NCBI GenBank assembly: GCA_023935145.1 | Contig: CM043701.1 | Span: 76,503,317 to 76,567,316, forward strand | Direction: 5' to 3' | Length of the DNA: 64,000 nt | DNA from: Bretschneidera sinensis | Taxonomy: Eukaryota; Streptophyta; Magnoliopsida; Brassicales; Akaniaceae | Shown here: one piece after another, positions 45,669-57,089 of the stretch | Numbering within the stretch: position 1 is the first letter of the stretch | How the letters are laid out: the number at the start of each line of letters is the position of its first letter | Translations under genes and position numbers: made by a program | Notes under the pieces: generated by a model | What the model was told of the DNA's origin: nothing | What the model saw: the letters and a program-made list of their open reading frames with translations, nothing else | Databases searched by the model: none

Positions 45669-45998
45669 ACTATAAATAGTTTATTTGTGTGCAGAATTAC
45701 TCTGGTACATAGGAGCTATTTGGGAACCATTTTAAAAGGGATTAAAGCAACATTTTCTTAATCGCTCTTTAAGAGGGTTCCCAAACGATGCCATAATCTA
45801 CACACAAGTTCTACTATAGATTCGGTTCTTCTTCACTATAAATAATTTATTAGTGTGCAGAATTTTAATGGCACATAGGCGTTATTTGGGAACCATCTTA
45901 AAATGGATTAAAGAAACCTTTTTCTTAATCCCTCTATAAGAGGGTTCCTAAGTGAAGCCATAATCTATACACAAGTTTATACTAGAGATTGAATTCTT
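45669..45998. repeat. 165-bp tandem duplication carrying an ~82-bp mini-MITE in each copy
   Basis: The units at 45669 and 45834 both start cactataaataRttta. Each contains an insert absent from the related LTR at 36538-37226: 45712-45792 and 45878-45959. The insert starts ggMgYtatttgggaacc and ends with the roughly inverted ggttcc-aaMY-gaYgcc, flanked by ata on both sides. So a very small inverted-repeat element entered the LTR once and the segment was then duplicated. Confidence 0.8.
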
Positions 45999-46320
45999 CT
46001 ACTTCCTAAAAGAGAGAGTGAATTTTGAGAGAAATCATAATTCGTGATTTGCCCTATGTGGATCAACCTTGGAAATCACATACATTTGTGATTGTTTTGA
46101 ATTCAAAAACACAAAGGAATTTGGATTCGGGCGTTGTGGAGAATTCGACTACAACATATCCAGTGAGTTAAAAACATAGCGAATCAAAGGTAACTAGTCT
46201 AAACCTTGAATGTTCTTGATTGTCAGATGTTCTATACAAATCATAAGGTGATTAGGGTTTAAAGTTATCGATAAAAAAATTGCATTACTGTTGCAATTTC
46301 TAAATAGATTTCCTTTATAA

Positions 46321-46670
46321 CCAAGGTGAAGGTCCCAAAATGGCCCTTCATCTCGTACAAGTCTTAGTCCTCGAGGACCGAGGTAAAGGCCTAAAAATGG
46401 TGCATCACCTCATACAAGTCCTAGGTCTCGAGGATTGACATGAAGGTCTAAATATGGTCCTTCATTTTGTATGAATCCTAGGCCCTAAGGACCAATGTGA
46501 ATGCCCAAAAATTGACCTTCACCCCGTACAAGTCCTAGGTTCCGATGATTGAGGTGAAGGCCCTAAAATGACCCTTTACCTTGTATAAGTCTTAGGTCCT
46601 AAGAACCGAGGTGAAGACCCAAAAATAGCCCTTTACTTTGTACGTCCTAAGCCCTGAGATGAATATTCCA
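46321..46670. repeat. Minisatellite, ~58-bp unit, about six degenerate copies
   Basis: The unit has the form aggtgaaggYccYaaaatgg, then ccttcacctcgtacaagtcctagg, then a small palindrome of the ggtcctcgaggacc type. Copies start near 46324, 46381, 46438, 46497, 46553 and 46611. Non-coding. Confidence 0.88.
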
Positions 46671-47655
46671 ATCTGCTTTCTCATAATTGAAAATCTACCT
46701 CTAAAGGAGTGGGTGGCATATGATGTAGATAAAATATATCCCTCCAATAGAAAATCAACACATGGACACCTTAAAGGGTACTAGAGTAATTTTGCTACTG
46801 AGGAGAAGAGACTACTTGTCCCCCAAGAAAGACCAAATCTCATACACCCTTCTTAAGGACAAAAAAGTAAACTCACCCCCGAGAAACCCCACTATTTTTC
46901 CCATTAGGGTAAGATTTCCAACCTTATATAAATGGTACTATTTTCCACCTGTAGATTTATTATTATACTCTATCCAAATTATTATTTTCTCTCATCACTT
47001 CTTCTCTCTTGGGCCAGCTATTGACTTAAGCATCGGAAGGCCCTCCCCAGAGATAAAAACTGCGGATGGATTCCGTTTCAAACACCTCGAACTCGGCTAA
47101 ACTGTACCAGATCTTAGACCCGAATTGGACAAATCTAGCCCGACTTGACTTGGGTTGATGAATTCGAGCTTGACCTATTTTCAGCATCAACACAAACATA
47201 TTGAATAAGTCAGATCAAACTCTATTCCTCTCGATATCACCTTGATTTAGTAGGCAATATATTTCGACTCTCTCTTAAAGTGAAGTGCTTGACTTTTTGA
47301 AGAACTCGCGTCTTCCATATTTGTTTCCAAACTCCCTACAAATTAACTTTGCTTGTGGTAGCCCCTACATCTCCAACTTCAATACTAATTCTTTCTTAAC
47401 ACTCCAATTCAATAAAGTACGCACTTTTCACCGAGAAATGACCATTATTATAATGGCAACACAATCTTCTCCACCCATATCGCTAAGGGGTATTCCACAT
47501 ATAATATCGACTTCGTGAGGAAGGAAAACATATCAAATTAGATACTCGTTCCAAGACCAAGTCACTAGGTTGATAAGGGCACTGGTTTTGGCATCCTCTT
47601 GCAACTCTCGAATTGGAGAAGAAACTTGGAAGTCCCAAAGCACTGGCAGTCAACT
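46671..47655 (+). other. Probable gypsy LTR remnant, no gene
   Basis: It contains a TATA-like tatataaatggt (about 46925) and then ttgacttaagcatcggaagg about 100 bases later. The gacttaagcatcggag-type phrase is common near the start of transcription in plant gypsy LTRs (from memory). No LTR borders could be fixed. Reading frames here have no recognisable domains. Confidence 0.45.
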
Positions 47656-49091
47656 TGATAGTAGTGTGCCCTACAAGCCAATAACATTTGATGTTATGGG
47701 TATGTTACCTATAATTAATCTTATTCATTTATTGACAATAAATATTTATTAATGGAAATTATCTTATTTATTATGTTCATTACAAATCACTGTATGTGCG
47801 TTATATGATAAAACCCATAGAATAAGAACAATGGAAATAAGCACCATGATGAGATCATGCTAGTCATATATATTTTCTTAGGCTTTATTTTTAAATGTTC
47901 CTAATCATAGGACCCCTAAGAAGAGAATTAGTGAATCCGGATAAATTAATACATACTATGTTTCCTCAAAGAGTTGAGAGTGATTGATCTCACTGTCACT
48001 GGTGTATGAGACACTAAAACAAGTTGTTTAGGAGCTTGTTAGAGAACAGGTACGCCAAACTAACTCGACTAAGAAACTCCTAATGGACATTTTATTGGCT
48101 ATCAATAGGAGTTCTTATGTTGCAATTGTACAAGTGATTCGTGGACTTCCATTAACACCTTATGTATAGGTCATCATGCCTTGGCCACAGTGGGGTGAAA
48201 AGTAGAAATGAGTTTCTAATTTCACCATTTAAGTTATGGACTTGAGATCAAGATATATATGATTAAATAATTAAGGCTTAATAGTAAATCTATGCCTTAG
48301 GTTTAATCAGAGACATTACATGATGGAATGATTAAATTATATGGTAACTGACAAAGAAAAAGTTCACATTAATTCATATTGCTTAGGTAGTCACGATATA
48401 CTGCTAGGTTTCAATCATGGCTTGTAGAAACCCTTAAGAATTAATTGTAATTAATTCTTAATCAAATGGGGGATTAAATATAGTTTTAATTAGATTTAAA
48501 ATAAAAAGGAGTCATAATTAGCTGGATGAGATCTAACTCTTACGTAAAAGTTACTTCCTACTTCCAATGTGATATTAAACCTAAGGGATCACACACAAAT
48601 TGAGCAATTGCAAGAATAAGAAGAACTAATGGGCTAATAGAGAGATTTCTAAGAATTAATTAAATCAAGGGTTTAATCCTAGAGATTTTAGGAGTAAACG
48701 CTCTATATAAAGGTTCTATTTGATAGAAACCCTAATACTGAAATTGTTTCTCTTTCTCTCTCTTAAAAAGTCGAAAACCCTAAGAGCTAGCACTTTAAAT
48801 TTTCAACTAGCCCTAGTCCTCTTCCTCACGTGTTGTTCGACGTCTGAAAGAAGGAGATCCACATCCTTGGTTGCTCTGATGTGGATACACTTAAGGTAGA
48901 ACACTTGAATGGCTTATGGACTCGTCTTCAAAGGATCAACATGAATCTTCACTAAGGTATAAACTCCAAACCTTTTATAGAGAATTGATTTATCGTTCTA
49001 ATTTATTCATAAAGAAATCTTAGTGAAATTTTATTGGCATAGTTAAAAAAATTTATAATTTTGTTGCATTATCTATACTAGTAAACTTACA
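47656..49091 (+). mobile_element. Copia solo LTR with perfect 5-bp duplication
   Basis: The 1436-bp segment starts TGATAGTAGTGTGCCCTACA and ends AGTAAACTTACA. CAACT flanks both sides (47651-47655 and 49092-49096). It is a diverged relative of the LTR at 44153: agccaataacatttgatg, gatgagatcat, aaatgttcctaatcatagga, catgatggaatgattaaatt, gtcacgatatactgctaggt. No internal region is present, so it is a solo LTR. TATA-like ctatataaagg lies at about 48702. Confidence 0.93.
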
Positions 49092-49779
49092 CAACTATCA
49101 CACCAGATTTAGATACTATGACTAGAACCCACTCTCCACCTCAGACCTTTTTGAACTGTGGGGAGAGCTTCCTATATGCTCCTCCAAATCAGCGAAGGAG
49201 CCCTACCTAAACAATCCTGCAACACCGTTGAATGAAGGAAGAACTTGCTTTTAATAATTCGATGACACTAAGTGTTGGCTTTAGTTAAAAGCTTCTGTTA
49301 AGACACAAGCTCAGGCCCACTAGGCCCATCTTAGTGTCCAAGCCCAATAGTTGAATCAAGGCCTTCATAGTCTAACTCTCCAGTTCAGCAAACTGTCTAG
49401 TTACTCGTCTTGCACTTTTGGTGGCTGGAATCTCTCAACTGATGGAGAGCTCTTTATTCAACAACCCACAACCCATGTTCATGAGCGAGTCACACATAAA
49501 GCTAAGTTTGTGGAGATTATTTTGTTTGTGGAGTTAGTGCCTTATTTTCTATTTGAATTAGTCTACTTTAGTTATTTTAGTTTTTCTATTTTTCTGGATC
49601 TACTGATGTATTGTTTTGCTATTTAAGGAATTAAAAAGGGAAACATTTTTCCCTGGAGTCTTGAGCAAAATTCTCTCTTCCTTGATATTGAGCTCCCAAA
49701 ACAAAATGTGTAAGGATGTCATGGCAAAAACCCACCTAAGGACACATTTCTTCTTCGATCTCCTTACAAGGACTTCCGC
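49092..49779. other. Unassigned non-coding DNA
   Basis: No recognisable domain. Frames of 91 and 98 codons at 49351 and 49616 (plus) lack similarity that I can identify and overlap repeat-like DNA. Confidence 0.4.
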
Positions 49780-51990
49780 AGACTTTCCTGAAATGTTAAA
49801 AAGGGAGGGGAGTGAACTAAAACGCTCAGTGAGTAGTCATATAACTCGAATTAATTGCCTTCGAGCATTTGTTTCATATGATAAAACCTTATTTCATAGC
49901 CAATTTTTATAATTATGATTTCTACAAATATTGTTGTTATTTTCCTCATTTCTTAACATGAGAGAGATACAATCAGCACAAGAGAGTATTTAAAAACATT
50001 AAGTATTCGCAAAATATATACGAAGTCATGTCATACATTAAATAACACAAAGATGAAACAACCATAAGCATCATCATCTCAAAATATTCACGTCTCACGT
50101 GAAATCGTCTCAGTCTCATATTCTCATCAGTGCACATATCACAAAGGGGATGTCTCTCCATATGTCAGTACGTTTCTCAACAATATTACTCAACTAGTTT
50201 CCACCCTTACATGTTCACTCCAATCGTTTCCACATAATCATCAAGAACCTCAAATCTCATAAAGCACATTTACATCACAAACAAATTCTCAAACATAAAA
50301 TTCATCAACTTAATCATATCACAACTTCACTACAAAACACATCAAGACATATCAATATTTATCTCTTATTCATTCATACTTTTATATAGTTTATATTTCA
50401 TACTTACATACATTTTTAACTTTCGTTTTTATTTTATAATTTACCACACTTACTAAAAGTAAGGCGAAACTCACCTTGAGACCATGCCGTAATCCATGAA
50501 TCAACTAATAGCACCTCTTGGACACTCATACCCTTACTTGTTTGCATTCCTAATCATGATACAAGGTAGGTAATTATAAGTGACTATGCCTTTTTGATTT
50601 TATGATAATTATACCATGTTATGATGCATGCTTTACGTGCCTTATCCTTTGAACTCTTCTAGAAATTCATAGGGGATAGTAAAACTTATGATATTTTGAA
50701 AGAAAATGTTATAATGAAACTTATAGTAGAAAGATTTTTGATTCCCGTTTCCATAGTCCTCACTAAAAATTTAAGTCTACCAAGAACCATGAAATCTATA
50801 ATTCTTCGCAAGATTAACTCTAAAATTTAAATCTTTTTTAAACTATGAACATATATCTATCCACCAATTTAACATAAAAAAAACAATTATCAATCTAACA
50901 CGCATTTAATTTTTCACTTAAGAGATAAAAATTTGTGCTATCAAATCCTTTCCGACACTGCTAACTCATTCTTGGTTTTCTAATATATACCCTTCATTCT
51001 TCTCCCAATAATCATCTCACTCTTTTAAGGTCAAGAAACTTTATGCAAAACACTAAGGGGAGTTCTACAGAAATTTTGTCAAAGTCTCCCCTCTTTTTTG
51101 GACTTTCCCAAATTTTTCAATAGCCACAACACCTGCATAATAATATACAAGGAATTTTCAACATATTCCAAATCACACTCAGCCCATTCGCCTCATCACA
51201 TATATACACATTTAAACAAACTACAACCCGTCCTCCATAAATCAAGAATCCACATTGTTTACATAATCACATTCCAAAATAGCCAATCCACCAAGAATTC
51301 AAACACTAAGCTTACTTCATTTTTCTTACAATTTCTTAAATATATCGTATTCACTTCTTCATTTTAAAGCATCGAATTCATTTAGTCATAAGCAAAATTA
51401 ACCTCAAATCTTGTTTTCTCAATCATTAACTATTCTAAATAAGCATGGCATTTTCTAAACCACATTTAAAGCGTCAGATCAAATCTTATTTCATGAATTT
51501 ATACTCTAAATTAAGTTCATCAAATGTTAAATTTGATACCTAAGTCTATATGTCTATCTCATCATTCATCCTATTAATATCTTAATCCTATAAGCACATT
51601 TCAATGTCACGAAAATTTTATATTTGCAGGTTTACTAAACCAAAATAACCTTACATGGCAAGATTTAATTTGTTAACATGACATCAATAAATGAAACTTA
51701 ATCAAATCTAGTTATGGCCATTATATTTTGCTTTGTTTATATATAAATACAATACCTTTCCAATTCCAAGAACTTCCTTGACTTTATTTCCCTAAACCAC
51801 TAAACTAGTTTAGGTATAAAGAGAAACTAATTAATCAAAATTATAAATCAGCAAAAATTTAATTTTGTATATGATTTCTCCAAGTTAGCTTCTAGTCACA
51901 GATTATATGCGATGTCCAAAACGAAACTATGATTAAAGAAATTATTTGGAAATTACTTACAAATTCATATATATTACTTAAGTAAAACAA
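49780..51990 (+). mobile_element. TGTAAC-type long repeat, copy B (5' end not found)
   Basis: It shares with copy A, in the same order, the phrase cctgaaatgttaRtaaa followed by aRctcagtgagta (49789 onward), the gatgtctctccatatgtcag block (50150), and cttactaaaagtaaggcgaa followed by actcacct (50451). The TGTAACAACCC start is absent, so it is truncated or its start is too diverged. The downstream limit is uncertain; a TGTAACGATCC at about 51999 may begin another LTR. Confidence 0.5.
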
Positions 51991-53889
51991 GATCTCAAGT
52001 GTAACGATCCTAATCTCAATGTAAAATAACATAATTTATCTCTTCCACTTAATTATTAACTCACCAATAACTAAATTAACAAATCTTTTATTTCATGATT
52101 TTGGGTACTCCTAGGTAAATCAAATTCACTAAATAGTATTTAGTCTCAACTTTAATTTCCTTAAATCCAATTATATACTCAACAGAGGTTTCAACTTCGA
52201 ACCAAAGCTTCATTAAAATCAAAGGAATTCAACTCTCACCACTGATGTACATTCATGAAAAAAATTATGCATAAGTGGACCTAATCAAATTTTTTTAAAA
52301 AAAAGTGGATAAAATTTTAAACTAAATCAGGTCATGATAATTAACATTACTAGGTCAATTTATAATAAAAGACTTGGAGGTATACATGTATTTGGAATAA
52401 AATTGGAATACGGCTTTTCCTTTGAAACTCACCTAATCGAAATTGAAGTTGTGTAGGGATCGCGGGTAGCTCAAAACATATAGTTTTGGGTAATATCAGT
52501 TCATGTTCTTGAGAGTAAACAAAACAGAGAGATAGAAACAAAGTAAGTGAGACAAACGGAAAAATAAAAGAAACTACGGACAGAAAATATAATAGAGAGG
52601 AGGAAAGTGTTTACCTCCTTCCCATGCCGACCATAGCCACAAGTAACAACCGTTGGTGTCCAAAATTGTCGATCTCTGGAAGAGAAAGAAAGTAGATCGA
52701 AAAAAAAATTCTAGGGAGAAAACATGGATTCGCGGTTTTTGGTATGAATTTGGTCGACAAAAAGTAAGTTTGTGGTGGAGGAGCGAACCGCTGCCGTTAT
52801 CGCCAGGTGCTGTGTGAATGTAGGAGAGAGAACACAGGTGAAGAGAGAAGAGAGAGAGAAAATGTCGAGAAACTTCGAGAGTTCTAGAGAAAAAAATTCT
52901 TGTTTAGCACAGTATCATGAGATATACGTGACACAATGTTTCATATCACTGTTAAATGGTACGAGAAAAGAAAAATATATATATTTTATTTTTATTCAAG
53001 AATTATGCTATAAAAGAATTTTTCTAGGGAGACAGATAGTTGAGAGTTTTTAAATTAAGCTAAGGCCTAGTTTGGCTAGGTACAAAATATTAGGAAGTCC
53101 CTTTTTATTTTTCCTAATCTCTACCAAACATAGTATAGTATGCTATAAGTGACTTAATTTCCTAATATTATAATAATATATATATTAGGAGAAAATTCTC
53201 CAAACTTTAATCCCTTTTATTTACTAAGATATATATTATGTGACATGTATACTAAATGACCAGAATAATTCAACGGAAAATTTTTAAAATTATTAAATTA
53301 CCCTTAACACTAAAATGAGGATACTACAAGGCATATCTAAGCAACTAAGAGCAATTTTTTGGAATGAAATTATTTTCTCCTAAATTTATTTGTCAACAAT
53401 ATCTTCATACGTTTTGTAAGATTTTCAACAAGTTTTCATATAAAATAGAACTATTTCTATTCTAGTACTATATTATACTTTAAGTTTTTAACATAAATTT
53501 ATACAATTTTTTTTTTAAAAAAAATGTATTTTATTTTTGGAAATTCTCCTGTCAGATATGGCACACAAACTAGTGAATTACTTATATTTATGAATTAAGA
53601 AAACTTTGTTTTAAACTAGACACCCTTACGAATTCATACTAGTGCTTTTCAATGACTTTGCGTGGTACCAAAAGTTGAGTAAACCTCAATACAAGAATGA
53701 CCAATGTGCTGAATCGATAAAATTAGATTGTTTTTTCAACAAATGGAAGAATAATAACTTTTAAAATAATGAGCCTGTAATTTGAAGAATTTAATTGCAT
53801 AGTATTTCTACTGTAAGTGTAATTTTTTTATAAGGCAAAAAGCAAATTTTAGTAATAAGCATTGAAAAGATGTGAAATTACATAGGCAT
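51991..53889. other. AT-rich repeats, nothing assigned
   Basis: TGTAACGATCC at 51999 resembles an LTR start without a findable partner. GA-rich DNA lies at 52540-52880. A segment starting ggcctagtttggctagg at 53067 resembles a MITE end but no matching inverted end was found. No gene. Confidence 0.4.
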
Positions 53890-54339
53890 CTGCATTGGCA
53901 AACCAACAAACGTCAAAGATGAAAAATGTGAGAATACTGCACCAAACAAAGAGTCTCCAAGACTCTCTAATTAACTTGAAAAAACAACCTCATCATAAGA
54001 AACAGGAAGAGCACAACATAAAGAACACTAGAACCATAAACCAGAAACTTCAAGACACCAGCACCTCAACAGAGCTTGCAAAACATAAACAAGAAACTTA
54101 AATTACACATTGTCCCCAGTGTGTGAATATCATGGAAAGAGCTGACTTGCGAGATGGAGAACTAGCTGGATTGACATGGCTCATAGCACACCCCCAAACT
54201 TGAACTGATGCACACTTTGTCCCTGAAAAACAAAAACTAAGGTAATACCGAAAAACAAAAAATACTAAAAATAAACAGTAATGAGAAATATAAAAATAAA
54301 AGGATATGCTGTGGGTTGCCTCCCATGAGCACTAAGTTT

Positions 54340-56480
54340 TATGTCTTCAGCCAGATGCTTTTATTCCCTCCAAGAAAAACATGAGTTGAGTGCACCCGCA
54401 ACTGCTTCAACACCAAATTTGGTGCTTGGATGCTTTGGAGAGACCTCAAGGATGTGCACAGCTTCAATGATGTTATCAGAAACATCTGCAGATTCTGGCT
54501 CAATAGTTGCTCTTATGAAACCATGGGTGAGAGTGGACTCCAATGGATTAAGGTGATAGACCTGAAAAACTTCCTCAACAACACTTTGCGTCATGCATAC
54601 ATTATAACATTTCATATCATCTTAGGGTAATTTTAATGCATCAAATATTTTGAATTCAGCCTTCTCACCATTTACCTTCATACTTACAATACACTTTTTC
54701 ACAAAAATTTTTGTATCAGCAGTTCTCATAAAGAGTTTTCCTAAGATGATGGGCAAAGGCAATGGCATAGGAGATTATTCTATATCTAATACAATAAAAT
54801 CAGCTGGTAAAATAAATGGACCTACCTTTACCAAGATATCCTCAATTATACCTCTTGGTGTTTTGATGCTTCTGTCTGCCAATTGCAAGGTGATGGAAGT
54901 TGGTTGAAGTTCCCCCAAACCCAGTGTCTCAAATACCGTGTATGGCAGCAAGTTGACACCAGCCCCTAGGTCTAGTAATGCACGGTTGAAAATCTAGTTA
55001 CCTATCCTGCAAGGAATGGTAAAACTACCTGGATCTTTTAGCTTAGGTGGTAGTTTTCTTAATAACACTGCACTTGCCTCTTCAATTAAAGCCATCGTTT
55101 CATGCTCCTGGAACTTCCTTTTATTAGTGCAACAATCTTTCAAAAATTTAGCATAAGCAGGAATTTGTCGAATTGCATCTAATAAGGGAATGTTTATCTT
55201 TACTTTTCTCAGAATTTCAAAAATATCGAGCAATTTAGATTCTTTCTTTGACTTTACTAACCTTTGAGGGAAGGGTAGTGCATTTACCTTTTCCATCTCA
55301 CTTACCTTTAATGTGGATGCTTGTGCAGGCTCATCAGCTCCTATGATCTTACCATTTCTAATAGTGGTCACGGCATTCAGTTGCTGATATCCTCTTAGAT
55401 TAGGTGGTGTTTGGGCTCGAAGTTCACCTCGCTTTCTTTCACTCAGCCCTTTAGCTAATTGCCCCACTTGTACTTCTAGTCTTTGAATAACTTGCTCATG
55501 CTTGGCATTGATTTGACTTTGCTCAGTCCGAAATTGTCTTTCCTCTGCCATGAACTGTTCTTGTGAAGTCATCAGTTGTTGTGGCTGAGTTGCCAATTGC
55601 CTCACAATGCTCTCTAGGTCACTCTGCTTTGATTTTGGAACTGATTGGGCTGCTTGTTGGGAGTTTCTTTGCTGCCCTTGAAAGTTCAAGGCATTTTGAT
55701 CGTTGCTCCATGTGAAGTTGGGGTGGTTTTGCCATCCAGGATTGTAGGTATTTGCATATGCATTGTTCTTGGAAGCATAGTTGTTTGGTCCCACATAGTG
55801 TGCTTACTCTGGATCTGCAGATGAATACAAAGAGCAAGTTTCAGTAGTGTGATCAAAATGAGAACATATAGCATATACCTAGAGTTGTGTAGCTTGTGGT
55901 CGAGGTGAGATGTTCTGGGTGGTTATGGCTTTTACAAGCATATCTAGTTTCCTCTCCACTGCGGCCATCTGATTTGAAGATCCACCATTTAAGTTCATTT
56001 CATACATACCCTTGCTCTTTACTCTTGGTCTCCCTCTGGAAGGGAATTGTTGGGTGTGCTCACTTAAGGTCTCAAAAAGATCCATGACTTCTTTATTGCT
56101 CTTCTCCATCAACACACCTCCACAACCTAAATCCACAATACCTTGATTTATGTCACTCAGACCTTCATAGAAAGCTTGTACCAGCTTATCCTGAGGTAGA
56201 TTGTGAAGTGGGCACTTGAGAAGTAGCTCATTAAAGTGTCCCCATGCTTCAAAGAAAAGGTTTCCATCCCTATGTTGGAAAGATTGAATCTCCTTCCTCA
56301 TTTGCCTTGTCTTTTATGCTGGGAAAAAATTTCTTAGAAACCTACTGGATAGCTTTTCCCAAGTATGGATGGATACTACAGGCAATGAATTATACCACAA
56401 TTTAGCTTTATCTTTTAATGTAAAAGGGAAAAAATTAACCTGATTCCCTCTTGATTTAGGCCCTGGATGTGCTAGAACTT
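54340..56480 (-). pseudogene. Gypsy gag and retropepsin remnant
   Basis: Gag begins around 56480 (LKDKAKLWYNSLPVVSIHTW across 56440-56370) and continues MRKEIQSFQHRDGNLFFEAW, HFNELLLKCPLH, and LVQAFYEGLSDINQGIVDLG to 55879. A decayed zinc knuckle (YAICSHFDHTTETC) lies near 55860. A Gln-rich segment, 55794-55300 (YNPGWQNHPNFTWS), leads to YAKFLKDCCTNKRKFQEHET and KLPPKLKDPGSFTIPCRIGN at about 55000. The protease part, 54990-54650, reads ALLDLGAGVNLLPYTVFETL then LADRSIKTPRGIIEDILVKV; the LDLGA box is normal for this lineage. Stops at about 55878, 55805, 54992 and 54785, plus a frameshift after gag, show inactivity. The last readable part (EEVFQVYHLNPLESTLTHGF) is the linker that would precede RT. 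Confidence 0.9.
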
Positions 56481-57065
56481 GCAGAGATCAAAGAACTCTC
56501 GAAGATGCAAGTGTGGATCTTCAACAGGTGTACCCCTAAAGTGAGTCAATGCACTGCGTATCTACAGAGATACATAATAATTTCCCTCTGCCTCAGGTTG
56601 ATATGCAATGCATGAAGGTTGGTTGAGGTTCTGTGGGATAAATAATTGCTTCATGGGTCTTCGCTCTGGTGTCGATTGGTTATCAAACTGTTCCACCATT
56701 TGTGTATCTCCCTCAAATTCTTCTTCTTCCTCCTCAATGTTGCCTCTAAGCCCTTGTCAAATGGTAAGCTCAAGCTCTTTATCAAGTGGAAAGAAGGTTG
56801 GGTTCCTGGATCGAAGCCCTTGCATGAATCAACTAAAATACTTTGGTGCAGCAGCTTCAGTGCTGCTGCTCGGGTAGCCTCTGCCTCAAATGCGCTCGAT
56901 CGCACTAAGGAGTGCGCTCGATCGCAGTGCCACAGATGAAATAGCTGGAGTACCTGAAACAGAACAGAAAACGAAAATAAATTAGGTTTATGATGAAACA
57001 GAATAAAACAGAATAGAAAAAATAAAAATGAATGAAAAATAATCCTAAAAAGAAATTTGGTGCAA
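56481..57065 (-). other. Gypsy leader and gag 5' end
   Basis: Between primer site and recognisable gag. It contains two copies of gcgctcgatcgca (56891 and 56914), a motif also repeated in the LTR. A Ser/Ala-rich frame (56905-56651, minus) may be the gag N-terminus but has no conserved motif that I recognise. Confidence 0.5.
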
Positions 57066-57083
57066 TCCCCAGCAACGGCGCCA
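57066..57083 (-). other. tRNA-Asp primer-binding site
   Basis: On the minus strand it reads TGGCGCCGTTGCTGGGGA, complementary to the 3' end of plant tRNA-Asp with one difference from the usual TGGCGCCGTTGCCGGGGA. It lies six bases inside the LTR end. Confidence 0.9.
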
Positions 57084-57089
57084 AAAACT

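Larger units (their letters stand above)
44153..46304 (+). repeat. 3' LTR of the copia element, enlarged by MITE insertions
   Basis: It begins TATTAGTAGTATGCCTTC (TG changed to TA) and ends near atttctaaa about 46304. Without the 430-bp MITE (44997-45426) and the duplicated MITE-bearing segment it matches 6265-7313 and 36538-37226. TATA-like cactataaat occurs at 45669 and again at 45834. Confidence 0.85.

Noticed and set aside
46762..47100. 112-codon frame on the plus strand.
   Set aside because: It spans a TATA-like box and an LTR-like transcription-start phrase; the translation has no domain and the region reads as LTR DNA.
53067..53240. Possible MITE starting ggcctagtttggctagg.
   Set aside because: The start resembles Tourist/hAT-type MITE ends, but I found no matching inverted end or duplication.
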